Shown here piece by piece: positions 33,916-44,649 of a stretch of DNA of 64,000 nucleotides. The DNA lies in the NCBI RefSeq assembly GCF_014649995.1, contig NZ_BMUC01000020.1:18170-82169 (forward strand), written 5' to 3'. The stretch's first letter is position 1. Each line of letters begins with the position of its first letter. The stretch comes from Streptomyces griseoflavus (GTDB lineage Bacteria > Actinomycetota > Actinomycetes > Streptomycetales > Streptomycetaceae). A program made the position numbers and the translations under genes. The notes under the pieces are model-generated. The model was not told the origin of the DNA and did not search any database. It was given only the letters and a program-made list of their open reading frames with translations.

Positions 33916-36900
33916 GCGCCCTCCTGGGTGCGGAGTTGGGCGGCGATGGTGTGGGCGAGTGTCGGATGGGCTGCGGTTGCCGGTGGGGAGGGAGGCTCGT
34001 GTCCGGCGCTGGTGAGGACGGCGGAGGCTTCCACCCGCACGGACAGCATGTCGCTGGTGCACAGGGCGACGAGCTGCTCATGCAGTGCGGCATCCAGGGG
34101 CCCGTCTGGCAGGTGACTGTGCAGGACGGTCAGGAGCCAGGTCAGGGGCCCTGCGCCGAGGCCGAAGGACAGGACGTGCGCCAGCGCGGCCTGCGCCTGG
34201 CGGGGGCGGGCGGCCAGCAGGACCGTCGCCGCGAGCAGGGCGCGGCGTTTGTCGCCGCGTTCGGGCAGGGCGATGGTGGCCACGGCAAGGCGGCACAGCG
34301 CGGTGTCGATGTCGTGCTGCGTGGCCGGCTCCGGCACCGGGTGGTAGACGTCGTCGCCGAGGCGTGCGTCGCCCGGCAGACGGTGGGCGATGACGTCATA
34401 CGCGGCATCCCAGCAAGCGAGCGCGTCGGCAGCGGGGGGCCGGGAGGCATCCGGGGGCTGGATGGCGAACGCCGAGACCAGGGCCTGGCTGACGCCGACG
34501 GTGCGGCCGTAGGACGGGTTGGCGACGGCGTTGGCCACCTGGTTTGCGAGGTCCTGCCTGGCGACAGCGGCATCCGCGGTGTGCGCCTGCTGCCATAGCT
34601 CCAGACGGTCGTTGCCGGCGAAAGAGCGCCATCCGCCGCCGCCTCGGATCTTGGTGTAGGCGAGCATGCCCGCTGTCGCGGCGAGCGGGCCGAAGACGTC
34701 GGGGGCGATGCCGCGCCGCAGATAAAGCCCGGCGGCCACATCGGCCAGGACGTCGACGGGGCCGGAGGCGTTCATGTCCTGGGCGATCCGGTGCAGCAAC
34801 TGGGCGGCCACGTCCGGCCCCTGGCTTTCGGTGATCTCCACCAGCCGCCATCCGACCGCGTTGGCCAGCGCATCGGCCGACCACCGGGGCCCCGGCGGAT
34901 CGTCGTACGCCTTGCTGGCGCAGTCACGGACCGCGGCCAGGACACCGGCCGCGCCCTCTGGCAGCACGGGGCGCTGCTGGGCGTCCAGAAAGACGCCCGT
35001 CGGGTAACGCCCTTTGGGGCCAGACCAGTTGCGGGAGGATCTGCTGGGCACGGGCCTGGGCGTCCAGGGCGGGCCGCCCTCACCGCCCAGACGCTGTGCC
35101 GCCGCACACAGGGCAGGACTCAGCGTGTCCCCGGCCAGATGCGATGCATGGATCAGCGTCTGGTCGTCATAGGTGGAGGTGATCGCGTTGGCGAGCACCG
35201 GCATCAAACGCAGAGCGTGGGCCGCGTCATCGCCGGGCAGGTCGGCAAGCCGGCCGAGCAGGGCGATGTCGGCGTCGCGATTGCGGCCACTGGGGCCTGC
35301 GGCGATACGGAGCGCGGCCAGGACGACGGGGTCAGCTGCGTCGGCCTGCATGGCCAGCAGCTGCCGGTGGGCCGCGTCCACCCGGGCATCGGGCAGTCCC
35401 GGCTCGGTCAGCAGCACCCGGGCGGTCAGCTGCGCGGCGGCTCGCGGATCCAGGCGTGCGAGAAGACGCCACCACTCCTGTGGTGTTCCCGCAGTGCCCC
35501 GCCCGTCGGTGCACTCCGCAACGAGATACACAAGCGGCTGCGTACGCGCCAGCCGCACCCGTGCCTGAACCGGGTCGGCCTGCACCAGCTGGGGGAGGGG
35601 CTCCAGCAGTTCCTCGATGGTGATGTCCTTATGGCCGCCATAGGCGCCCATGTAGCGGGCGGCACGTTCCCAGCAGCGCCGTGCTTCGTCCAGGTCGCCG
35701 CAGGCGAGGCTCACGCGAGCCATCTCGAGTTCGAAGTGGGCGTCCTCCGCATACATCGACCGGCTGGCGGCCTGTGCCGTACGCAGCGTGCGCATCAGCT
35801 CGTCAATGACCGCTGCCCCGGCCTGGCCCACGCTGTGAGCCAGCAGGGACAGCAGCTCCGTGGTGATCAACGGACCCGATCCGGCCATGCCCATCAGAGA
35901 TGTCGTGGTGCGCTGGCTGACGGTCTGCAGGGACGTGATGCCCAAGGCGACGTCGTTGCCGCGCAACAGGGCGACGGCCTCGTGCAGCACCTGCCGCACG
36001 AGCCCGTGGATGTCCATGAGTTCGCTGGCATTGGGCCGGCCCGTGAACGCGGCCGCGTGCCGGGACAGTTCCTCAAGCGCCACACGTACGGCGGTGGACG
36101 CGCGGTCGGCGGGGATGCGGCCCGCATCGACGTCGCGGCCCAGACCGAGCGTGGTGACGGCGAACCGCAGCCAGGCACGGAAGAAACCCTCGCCGTCCAG
36201 GAGGGGCAGCAGCCGGGCGAGCGCCTGCGGATCAGCGGCCTGGGCCACCGCCAGCAGCGCAAGCCACCTGCTGACCGGCCCCGACAGATCGCCGTGCCGG
36301 CTGGTCAGCACCGCGTGGGTTGCTTCCTGAAGCACCGGGGTGACATCCCCGCCAAAGACCTCCTCTGAAAGATCCTCCGCCGGCACACCGTGGTCCAGCA
36401 GACGCCGCGGATCACACGGAGCGCTGGCCCAGGCAGCGGCGGCCAGCGTGCGCGCCGACGGCAGCATGCTGCTCGCACTGTCGCGGGCGTCGGCGAGATG
36501 CAGCAAGAGCGCCGCACGCCGCTCGGGATGCTCGATGAGCGCCGCGCTCTCCAGCAGCGGCTCGGCGCCGAGGCAGTCCAGCAGCACACCGAGCGCCGGT
36601 CCGGGGGAGTCCAATGCCTCCTGATCAAGGAACCGGGCCACCCGCTGAGCAAGCGTGAGCGGATGGTCTTCCGCCGACTCGCGCTTGTCGGCGCCATGGC
36701 CAGGCAGCCTGCTCCGCCCCCGCAACTCCGCCAGGAACACCGCCCCATCATCCGCGGAACCGTTGTGGCCGGACTTACCACCGCGATCTTTGTCCCAGGC
36801 CGTCAGATACGCCTCCCACGGGGCGGCTAACCCGGCCCGGTCGACCGCTGCACACAACTGCAGGCCCCACCGCGCCGACAGCGTCGGCACCCCCTCATAC

Positions 36901-37320
36901 AACAGGCCCGCTGCCACATGGTCGGCTCCCGACAGCGCCACCAGCACATCCGCATACGGCACCAGGGAACCCGGCAGGCCTTCTTCCTCATAGGTCGACC
37001 GCGCCCGGCTCAGTTCGATGCAGCGCACCAGCGTCGGCCAGTCACAGCGTGCCGCCGCCCACCGGGCAACGACGGCCAGGGTGTGGACGATGGCCTGCGG
37101 CGGCTGCAGGCCGGCGATCGCACGGGAGAGGAAGTCGGGCCCGATCAGCAGGGCCAGGTCCTCGTCACGGCCCAGCGCGGACAGGAGTTCGGGCAGGTGC
37201 CGGAAGGCACGCGCGTCCGTGAAAAACCCGCGCTTCGAAAGCCACTGGGCGGCCTGGGTCCGGACCTGGTCCACCCACCGGGAGTCACCCTCGGCCCGGC
37301 GCACGAATCCCGCACCATCT
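33912..37320 (-). CDS. Giant alpha-solenoid protein, 5' end missing
   Basis: About 1136 residues remain, all helical: AAQWLSKRGFFTDARAFRHL, LALLIGPDFLSRAIAGLQPP, IVHTLAVVARWAAARCDWPT and many similar Ala/Leu-rich helix pairs, like TPR or HEAT solenoids behind an NTPase. No P-loop remains. The open frame continues past 37320 on the same strand, but there it is the antisense of an RHS gene, so I place the true 5' end of homology at about 37320. Large STAND-type ATPases with such solenoids are common in Streptomyces and in anti-phage systems; here the N-terminal effector and ATPase would have been lost. Probably non-functional, but its partner gene remains intact. Confidence 0.6.
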
Positions 37321-40300
37321 CCGACATCCGCGGCCGCACCCTCGAGACCCGTGAGTACGCGGGCAGCGCGCCGGCCGACCCCCAGTACGGCGACGCCCCA
37401 GGCACCAGCTACGCATCCACGAAGTACCAGTACACCCGCGACGGGTTGCAGACGCGCATCACCGGCCCGGATGATGCCACGTGGTCCTACACGTACGACC
37501 TGTTCGGGCGCCAGACCTCGGCCACCGACCCGGACCAGGGCAGGAGCACCACCCAGTACGACGCGCTCGACCGGGTCGTAAAGTCCACGGACTCCCGCGG
37601 GAAGGCGATCCTCACCGCCTACGACGTCCTCGGCCGTCCGACGGCGACCTGGGCCGCTTCCAGAACTGACGCCAACCAGCTCACCGCCACGGGCTACGAC
37701 GACCTGCTCAAGGGCCTGCAGTACAGCAGCACCCGCTACGTGGGTGGGAAGAGCGGCCAGGCGTACACCGACACGGTCACCGCATACGACACGCTGTCCC
37801 GCCCGGTGGCCAGCAAGCTGGAACTCCCCTCCGCCGATCCGTTCGTAAAGGCGGGCGCACCGGCGACGCTGCAGTTCGAGACCGCCTACAACCTCGACGG
37901 CACCCTCAAGCACACCAAGGAACCGGCTCTGGGGGGCCTGCCCTCCGAGATCGTCGAATACGACTACAACAAGCTCGGACAGGTCACCTCCGTCGGCGGT
38001 TCCACCGGTTACCTCCTGAACGCCGACTACTCGGCAATCGGCCAGCCCACCCAGCTCACACTGGGCACCGCCAACACGGCCGACCACAAGAAGTCCTACA
38101 TCAACAACCGCTACGAACAGGGCACCGATCGCCTGATCCGCAGTTTCGTCACCGACGACACCCACGGCTACCAGCTGCAGGACCTCAACTACACCTACGA
38201 CCAGGCTGGCAACGTCACCTCCATCGCCGACCCCACGACACTCGGCGGCACCAGCAGCGCCGAAACCCAGTGCTTCGCCTACGACGGCCACCGCCGTCTC
38301 ACCGAAGCCTGGACACCCAGTTCCCAGAAGTGCTCCGACCCCCGCAGCACCAACAGCCTGTCCGGCCCGGCCCCGTACTGGACCAGCTACACCTACAACG
38401 AGGCCGGCCAGCGCACCACGGAAACCACACACAAGGCCGCTGGTGACACCCGGACCACCTACTGCTATACCAAAGCCGATCAGCCGCACTTCCTGACCGG
38501 CACCACCACCAAGGGCGACTGCACCGGCCCCGAAAAGGCCTACACTCCCGACGCGACCGGGAACACCGTCAAACGCCCCGGTGCGAAGGCAGCCCAGAAC
38601 CTGGTGTGGTCCGAGGAGGGCAAGCTCGCCAAGCTCACTGAGGACGGCACGGCCACCGACTACCTCTACGACGCCGCCGGTGAAATTCTGATCCGCAGCA
38701 CCGCTGGCGGTGAGCGGGTGTTGTACGCCGGCGCCACCGAACTCCATCTGCGCGCCGACGGCACCACCTGGGCCCAGCGCTACTACACCGCGGGTGGCCA
38801 GACCATCGCCACTCGCTCCAACGAATCCCTCAGTAACAAGCTCACCTACCTGGCCGGCGATCGTCACGGCACGATGTCCCTGGCCATCAACGCCGACGCC
38901 ACCCAGACCCACAGCAAGCGCTACACCAGCCCCTTTGGTGCGGAACGCGGCAAGCCCACCGGCACACCATGGCCCGACGACAAGGGCTTCCTCGGCAAGA
39001 CGAACGACGACACGACCGGCCTCACCCATATCGGCGCCCGCGAATACGACCCGCTGATTGGTCAGTTCATCAGCGTCGACCCTCTCTTGAGCCTCGACCA
39101 GCCGCAGTCGCTCAACGGTTACAGCTACGCCAACCAGCACCCCGCCACGGCCTCGGACCCGACCGGCCTCCGAGAAGGCTGCGGTGCCACGTACGCCACC
39201 AGTACGTGTGCATCTCCAGTCAACAAAGCGGTCAGCGGCGGAAACCCCGGCAGCCCCGGAAATTCCGGCAGCAAGAAGCCCTACGGCGGCGCGATCGGCG
39301 GCTACCACGACGTTGGCTACGGCCCTTCAAAGGCACGCCATTCGTCGCCGTGGATGCCACCGCCGCCGTCCTACTTCGAAGTCGTAGCCGCACCGGGGCC
39401 CGAACCCGACCAGTTCGAGCGAGCTTTCTCCACGGCCCTCGCGTATTTGCAGGATGACCGGGCGTACAACTACCTGCCGACCCACCAGATCATGGCCCTG
39501 GCCGGCGCGGCGACCTGCGAGGAGTACATCGAACGCTCCACGGAACTGCACCGCTACTTCGCCATCGACCTCCTGTACTCGCCGGAATTTATCGAGTCGA
39601 TGGGGCCCATGGTCGGCACCATCGGAGGAACCCCGTACAGCCTTCGCGGCAAGGGAAACCCTCCGACGAGCGGGCCGTGGAAGGAATCGCGCGGAATCCC
39701 GTGCAACAAGTGCTTCCTCGCCGGAACCGACGTCCTCATGGCAGACGGCTCCACGAAGGACATCGAGGAGGTGGAACTGGGCGATGAGGTACTAGCAGCC
39801 AACCCCCTGACTGGCGAGCTGGGCCCACGGGAGGTGACTCGCCTCATCCGCACCGAGGACGACAAGCACTTCAACATGCTCTCCATCGCTACTGACGACG
39901 GCATCGCGGAGCTCACGGCGACACACGAGCACCCGTTCTGGTCACCTTCACAGCAGAGCTGGACAGCAGCAGGCGACCTCACCTCGGGCATGACCCTGCT
40001 CACCGACGACGACCGCACCGTCATCGTCACCGCCAACAAGCCCTTCACCAAGCACGCCCGCACGTACAACCTCACCGTCGACGACCTCCACACGTACTAT
40101 GTGCTAGCGGGCGAGACTCCGGTCCTCGTTCACAACAGCAACTGCGGCATTCATGCATCTGTCGCCTACCAGGACTGGGCGACGAAGGGCGCTCACATCC
40201 ATGTTGGAAACATGGAGGTTCGGATCTTCCCGAACGACAAGGGAGGAATCGGAGCCGAGCCAATTCGCCTGAGAAATGGAACCGCGAGTGCGAAGGATGT

Positions 40301-40466
40301 TCAGAAGGTTCTCGACGAAATCCACTCCAACCCCAGCCTCCGGGCCGACATCATCCAGAAGGCCACCAGAGTGAGAGAAGACATGAACGCCGGGGCGTAC
40401 GGGATGCAGCAGAATCGCGCGGCTGAAATGCACTTCATCATCAAGAACTTGGAGAAGATGGGATGA
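37315..40466 (+). CDS. RHS-repeat polymorphic toxin with HINT domain, 5' end missing
   Basis: Reading starts abruptly inside RHS/YD repeats (TISDIRGRTLETREY, TKYQYTRDGLQTRITGP, WSYTYDLFGRQTSATDPDQG and more), followed by the RHS core end (YDPLIGQFISVDPL, NGYSYANQHPATASDPTGL), a Gly/Pro linker, a HINT domain (CFLAGTDVLMADGST ... HTYYVLAGETPVLVHN, about 39715-40135) with a catalytic Cys, and a tip of about 107 residues beginning NCGIHASVAYQDWATKGAHIH. The tip is unassigned; HIHVG and KATRVREDMNAG segments suggest a nuclease. No signal peptide or export region remains. The downstream immunity gene overlaps by four bases. Confidence 0.75.
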
Positions 40467-40981
40467 GCGCTCTCCGGTTCTGCGCCGATGTCCTGGAGCA
40501 AGGTTTGGTCTGCGGCGTAGGGGTTGATTCCCGCCCCGCGGATTGGGACGAGGCGCTCGGTGCCGACTACCTGCAAGACGTCAGGAAGGGCAGGATGCGC
40601 CGTGACTACGGGCTTGTTGAGCTCTCGTTCCTGAGGCTCTCCGGGGAGTGGCTGTGTACTGAAATTAGCATTCAAGTGCACCGGCTCAATTCAACTCCCG
40701 ACCCAGTGATCCCGGGTGCCATCGAGGGTCTCTATGGAGAATTCGAAAATCGAGTTTCTCTGGACTCTTTGTCTGGCTTGATAGCTCGCGAAGGAGTTCA
40801 CTTGGCATCCATTGAGGATCAGTCTCGGGATTGGTATTCGAGATTTACTGCGGAGGAGTCGTCCGCCATCGTTCATGTCGTTTCTGGGTCGAATGGCCCG
40901 GTTGGCGACTTGAACGCAGGAGACGTCTGGTCGATTGCCATCTCACGTGACTACGCCCGGTGGCGACTTCCCGTCTCGTAG
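40463..40981 (+). CDS. Probable immunity protein for the RHS tip (172 aa)
   Basis: ATG overlaps the toxin stop (ATGA), the usual placement of an immunity gene. The 172-residue acidic soluble protein has ADWDEALGADYLQDVRKGRM, LVELSFLRLSGEWLCTEISI and SIAISRDYARWRLPVS. Layout resembles small immunity proteins found behind Streptomyces RHS toxins. GC bias is weaker than in the RHS part, as is common for tip-immunity cassettes. Confidence 0.7.
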   Translation: MSALRFCADVLEQGLVCGVGVDSRPADWDEALGADYLQDVRKGRMRRDYGLVELSFLRLSGEWLCTEISIQVHRLNSTPDPVIPGAIEGLYGEFENRVSLDSLSGLIAREGVHLASIEDQSRDWYSRFTAEESSAIVHVVSGSNGPVGDLNAGDVWSIAISRDYARWRLPVS

Positions 40982-41162
40982 AGGGCATCTTGATGGGAGG
41001 CTCTGCTGAATCGTGCGCTCGCACGGTTCCCGGGGCAAGGTTGATGGGGATCTTTGAAAACGGCCGGGGCCGCTCCTCACCCCACTTGCTTGGTCTTTGA
41101 ACTGAGTGGGGAGGATGGGGATCGAAGAGCGGTCCTTGATCGCCAGAATGTAGGTTTTGGCC

Positions 41163-41642
41163 ATGACTGGTGACTGGCGGATGGACCGGATCGGGACTGC
41201 GCTGAGGGGCGAGAACCCGACCGTCCTGCAGCGGCTGACGTCGGGGTTCGCGGTGATCGGGGACGTTCAGTTCCTGCCTGGCTACTCGGTTCTGCTTGTG
41301 GACGAGCCGGATGTGCAGCGGCTGTCGGACCTGCCGAGGGCGAAGCGGCTGTCGTTCCTGTCTGACATGGACCAGCTCGGCGAAGCGGTCGAGCGTGCCT
41401 GTCGGCGGCTGGACCCGGCTTTCCGCCGGGTCAATCTGGAGATCCTGGGGAATACGGACCCGTTTTTGCATGCGCATGTCTGGCCGCGGTTCGATTGGGA
41501 GCCGGCCGATGTGGTGGGCAAGCCAGTGTGGCTCTATCCGCGTGAACGGTGGAGTGACGACCAGTTCATGCTCGGTCCGCAGCACGACGCGCTGCGGGAT
41601 GCGATCAGCAGCGAACTGGACCAACTGCGCTCGGTAACGTGA
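41163..41642 (+). CDS. HIT-family hydrolase (160 aa)
   Basis: The protein is a histidine-triad nucleotide hydrolase or transferase: LQRLTSGFAVIGDVQFLPGY, VLLVDEPDVQRLSDLPRAKR and the triad-like HAHVWPRFDWEP (H-x-H with the third His replaced by Pro-Arg), preceded by NLEILGNTDPF. Relatives such as Streptomyces HIT proteins with HxHxxPR hydrolyse phosphoramidate or diadenosine substrates. The gene lies inside the IS21 inverted repeats and converges on the zinc-ribbon gene across a strong hairpin, so it is a passenger. ATG 41163 is the likely start. Confidence 0.78.
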   Translation: MTGDWRMDRIGTALRGENPTVLQRLTSGFAVIGDVQFLPGYSVLLVDEPDVQRLSDLPRAKRLSFLSDMDQLGEAVERACRRLDPAFRRVNLEILGNTDPFLHAHVWPRFDWEPADVVGKPVWLYPRERWSDDQFMLGPQHDALRDAISSELDQLRSVT

Positions 41643-41647
41643 GTGTT

Positions 41648-41681
41648 GCGGGCCCGCCGACCGTCAGGTCGGCGGGCCCGC
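41648..41681. terminator. Perfect 15-bp hairpin between convergent genes
   Basis: GCGGGCCCGCCGACC and GGTCGGCGGGCCCGC pair perfectly around a GTCA loop, just after the HIT stop (41642) and before the end of the opposing zinc-ribbon gene (41706). It should terminate both strands. Confidence 0.75.
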
Positions 41682-41705
41682 AGATCGGTGACGGTCAGCC
41701 GAAGC

Positions 41706-42203
41706 TCACTGGAGGCGTCTGAGCGGGACGATGTCGGTGACGCGGTTGGTGATCGTGGGGCGGGCGGCTTCCTGGGTGGCGAGCAGGGCGACGATCGTGA
41801 CGGGCTGGTCGCAGTGAGGACAGTTCCGGACTGCCGTCGGTGCCAGAGGGTCGATGGTCCCGGGGGCTGTCGGCTGCGGAGCGGGCGGAAGGGCTCGGGG
41901 ATGTTCGCCGAGCCGGCGTGCTCGTTCTTCGTCGCGGGTCCGGTTGCGTTGCCTTTCTGACTCGCGACGGCATTCGGGCGAGCAGTAGATCTGGCGGAGT
42001 CGGGGGTTGGCGGTGAAGATGCCGTCGCAGACCGGGCACGTGTGTGCGGCCAGGCTGGCGGGAGCGCGTCGGTGGGCGGCGCTCTTGCAGCGGGGAGAGC
42101 AGTAGATCTGTCCCGGGCTCGGCATGAACTCGCCTGCGCAGACTGGGCAGTTGATCGGTCTGGGGGTGAGCTGTTCGTCGTTGTGGGTGGGGTCAGGAGA
42201 CAC
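41706..42203 (-). CDS. Zinc-ribbon protein encoded downstream of istB
   Basis: The 165-residue protein has three Cys pairs arranged as zinc ribbons: INCPVCAGEF...IYCSPRCKSA, HTCPVCDGIF...IYCSPECRRE and NCPHCDQ. An Arg-rich helix (RESERQRNRTRDEERARRLG) follows the second. It overlaps the end of istB by 11 bases and is within the inverted repeats, so it is translated from the same transcript and may assist DNA binding by the transposition machinery; this role is inferred. Confidence 0.7.
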   Translation of the reverse strand: MSPDPTHNDEQLTPRPINCPVCAGEFMPSPGQIYCSPRCKSAAHRRAPASLAAHTCPVCDGIFTANPRLRQIYCSPECRRESERQRNRTRDEERARRLGEHPRALPPAPQPTAPGTIDPLAPTAVRNCPHCDQPVTIVALLATQEAARPTITNRVTDIVPLRRLQ

Positions 42204-43002
42204 GTGCGTTGACTCCCTTGCGCATGGCGTCGGCCTGGTTCTGGTGGCCGCGAAGCCGGTAGGAGGGTCCGTCGATGCCTGCGACGGCAGCTCGGTGCAG
42301 GAGCCGGTCGAGCATGGCGGCGGCGACGGTGGCGTCGCCGAAGGCTCCGGCCCAGTCGGCGATCCCGACGTTGGTCGTGAGGATCGTGCTGGACTTGAGA
42401 TACCTCTGGTTGATCACCTGGAACAGGGCCGAGGCGCCGTCCTCGGGCAACGGCAGGTAGCCGAGCTCGTCGATGATCAAAAGCTTTGGACCTGCGAAGA
42501 AGCGCATGCAGGTCTTCCAGCGGCCTTCGAGGGCAGCCTTGTGGCACTTGGCTGCGAGTTCGGCGGCGGTTGTGAAGTAGACGCGGTGGCCGGCGTCGAC
42601 GGCCGCTCGTCCGAGGGCGACGGACAGCATGGTCTTGCCCACTCCGGGAGGGCCGACGAACAGTACGTTGAAGGCGTCGTCGAGGAAGCGGAGGGTGGCC
42701 AGGTCGCGGATCAGCTTCTCGTCGACGCCGGGTTGGGCGGCGAAGTCGAAGTCGGCCAGGGTCCAGGGCTCGGGCAGGCAGGCGAACCGTTCCCGGGCGG
42801 CGAGCTTGCGGGCTTCGGTGGCTTCGACCTCGATCTCCAGGAGCCGTTCCAGGGCTGCGGTCAGTGACATCCGCTCGGTGCGGGCCTGGTCCAGGACCCG
42901 GTTCAATGCCTCAGCTGCGTCGTTGAGTTTGAGGTAGGACAGGTGGCCTCTGAGCTGCTGGAATCGGCGGGCTTCGCTCACCTGCATCGGTGACGTACTC
43001 AC
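42193..43002 (-). CDS. istB: IS21-family helper ATPase IstB
   Basis: A 269-residue AAA+ ATPase of the IstB/DnaC type: Walker A VGPPGVGKTMLSVALG, Walker B LLIIDELGYLPLPEDG, sensor 1 STILTTNVGIADWAG and a C-terminal arginine finger region (MLDRLLHRAAVAGIDGPSYR). It forms oligomers on DNA and selects the target for IstA. Start overlaps the stop of istA by four bases. Confidence 0.92.
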   Translation of the reverse strand: MSTSPMQVSEARRFQQLRGHLSYLKLNDAAEALNRVLDQARTERMSLTAALERLLEIEVEATEARKLAARERFACLPEPWTLADFDFAAQPGVDEKLIRDLATLRFLDDAFNVLFVGPPGVGKTMLSVALGRAAVDAGHRVYFTTAAELAAKCHKAALEGRWKTCMRFFAGPKLLIIDELGYLPLPEDGASALFQVINQRYLKSSTILTTNVGIADWAGAFGDATVAAAMLDRLLHRAAVAGIDGPSYRLRGHQNQADAMRKGVNARVS

Positions 43003-44360
43003 TCCGGACTCTCCTCCTGCTTCGGTGAGGGGACACTCCGCAGCCGGTCGGCCACGGCGGCATAGTGGGTCAGGTCGATCACGACCCGTTCGGCGGAACT
43101 GCCGGCGGTCGGCCCTTCGCGCAGCCGCTCGGCTTCAGCCAGGGCTGCGGCTGACGGCGGTTTGCGGATCTTGCTCTTGCAGGGAGCCCGGTCGGAGAAC
43201 GAGGACAGCACCGCCCGCTCCAGCGCGATGACATGTCCGTCGTCCCGGACGGTCTGCCCGGCACCTCGCGGGGCCCGGCGGTGACAGGCGACGACGGCCC
43301 GGCCGGCGGTGACGATCCGCAGGTCGTCCTCGCCGAGCCGGTGCAGGACCTTGACCGTGACGCCGGGCAAGCCGGGCGGGACGGAGTAGAAGTTGCCGTC
43401 GAAGGCGACCAGGCTCTGCGGGCTGACGGTCCGCTCGACCTCCAGCTCGGCCGGGAACGGCCGCACCGGGATGTCGAGCAAGGGCTCGGCCGCGGCGAGC
43501 TCGCCGACGGTGGTGACCGCTCCGTCGATCCGCCGGCGCCGGTCGTCCATCCGGACCGAGAGCTTGTCGACCCCGGACTGGGCCTGCACGACCGTGAGCC
43601 CGTCGGGAACCGTGCGCCACCAGCGTTGCGCGGCCGAGTGGTTGGCCTTCTCAACCACTCCCTTGCGGTTGCCGCGGCGAGGTGGGCAGATGTCCACCCC
43701 GACCCCGTAGTACTTGGCGACGGCGGCGAACGCTGCAGTGACCTGGCCGCTTGAGGGGTAGCAGACGGTGGCCATCCGGTCGAAGCGCCACCGGCAGGCG
43801 GTTCCGCCCAGCTTGCGCACGACATCGTCCAGGGCCTGGACCAGGTGGGGGAAGTCCTCCGATTCCGCCAGCACCGCCCTCCATCGGCCCGAGTGCGCGA
43901 GGGCCCCGACCAGCAGATGCGCGTGCTCACCCGACCCCCACCCGTCGGGCGGATCGGGCAGCTCCAGCCAGTCGAACTGGATCTCCTCACCCGGCGGATG
44001 CGCGATCACCGCGACGTTGCGGCCGGTCGAGGTATGACAGGGCTCGCAGTGCGGCCGGACGCGATAGCGGCGAAGGGCGCGGGTGAACGTCGAGTACGCA
44101 CCCTGATAGCCGAGCCCCACCACCTCGTCGAACAGCGTGGACGCCCACAGGTGCGGGTCGTCAGCAAGGCGCTGGCGGCAGTACGGAAGGAACGGCACGA
44201 ACGCATCAGGCGGCTGACGCCGCTGGCCGGCGGTCCGTTCACCGTTCAGATAGGCCCGGATCGTCTTGCGGTCCCGGCCCAGATGCCGGGCGATCGCCGA
44301 GATCGTCCATCCCTGCCGACGCAGTGCATGAGCATCCACGTCTTCCTCCCGCGTGAGCAT
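42999..44360 (-). CDS. istA: IS21-family transposase IstA
   Basis: A 453-residue protein: N-terminal HTH (RRQGWTISAIARHLGRDRKT), then the DDE integrase core with GEEIQFDWLELPD (first Asp), a second Asp in the GVDICPPRRGNRKG region and KGVVEKANHSAAQRWW (catalytic Glu), followed by the small beta-barrel that binds DNA (VAFDGNFYSVPPGLPG). Length and motifs are complete. Co-transcribed with istB. Confidence 0.92.
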   Translation of the reverse strand: MLTREEDVDAHALRRQGWTISAIARHLGRDRKTIRAYLNGERTAGQRRQPPDAFVPFLPYCRQRLADDPHLWASTLFDEVVGLGYQGAYSTFTRALRRYRVRPHCEPCHTSTGRNVAVIAHPPGEEIQFDWLELPDPPDGWGSGEHAHLLVGALAHSGRWRAVLAESEDFPHLVQALDDVVRKLGGTACRWRFDRMATVCYPSSGQVTAAFAAVAKYYGVGVDICPPRRGNRKGVVEKANHSAAQRWWRTVPDGLTVVQAQSGVDKLSVRMDDRRRRIDGAVTTVGELAAAEPLLDIPVRPFPAELEVERTVSPQSLVAFDGNFYSVPPGLPGVTVKVLHRLGEDDLRIVTAGRAVVACHRRAPRGAGQTVRDDGHVIALERAVLSSFSDRAPCKSKIRKPPSAAALAEAERLREGPTAGSSAERVVIDLTHYAAVADRLRSVPSPKQEESPE

Positions 44361-44649
44361 CCAGGCCCCCGGACAGGCCGAACTTGCGCACGCAGGCTTT
44401 CCGAACTAACCGTCAGATACGACGACACACCGGGCAAGATCACACGATGGGTGGGGAGATCAACAGAGCAGGTTTGCCCCACCCGTGAGTAGCAAGTGGG
44501 GAGATTCAAGAAGCGCCATCAAGGTATGCGCCAGCAAATATGAAGCCTCGTCAGGCGACGCCTGGCGGGGCTTCAGCATGGGGTGACGGCAGTCCTTGAC
44601 GGCAACGTCAGCATACAAAGACTGCCGCATCTGGTGGTTCGTTGCCGCC

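Larger units (their letters stand above)
41080..44501. mobile_element. IS21-family element carrying extra genes
   Basis: The 11-bp inverted repeat CCCCACTTGCT (41080-41090) / AGCAAGTGGGG (44491-44501) encloses istA, istB, a zinc-ribbon gene and a HIT hydrolase gene. Further GTGGGGAG words stand inside each end (about 41105 and 44454), matching the multiple terminal repeats of IS21 elements. I could not identify a target-site duplication with confidence. istA and istB overlap by four bases and look intact, so the element may be active. Confidence 0.65.

Noticed and set aside
36918-37314. 5' extension of the RHS frame on the plus strand
   Set aside because: The residues are antisense of the solenoid gene and show no RHS pattern, so RHS coding begins at about 37315.
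37320-39308. Continuation of the minus-strand open frame for another 660 codons
   Set aside because: It is the antisense of the RHS repeats on the plus strand. The translated sequence is low-complexity Gly/Val-rich, as expected from the reverse of GC-rich coding DNA.
41706-42547. Longer minus-strand frame of 337 codons overlapping istB and the zinc-ribbon gene
   Set aside because: It lies in the wrong frame relative to both well-supported genes and is Arg/Ser/Pro-rich, a typical shadow.
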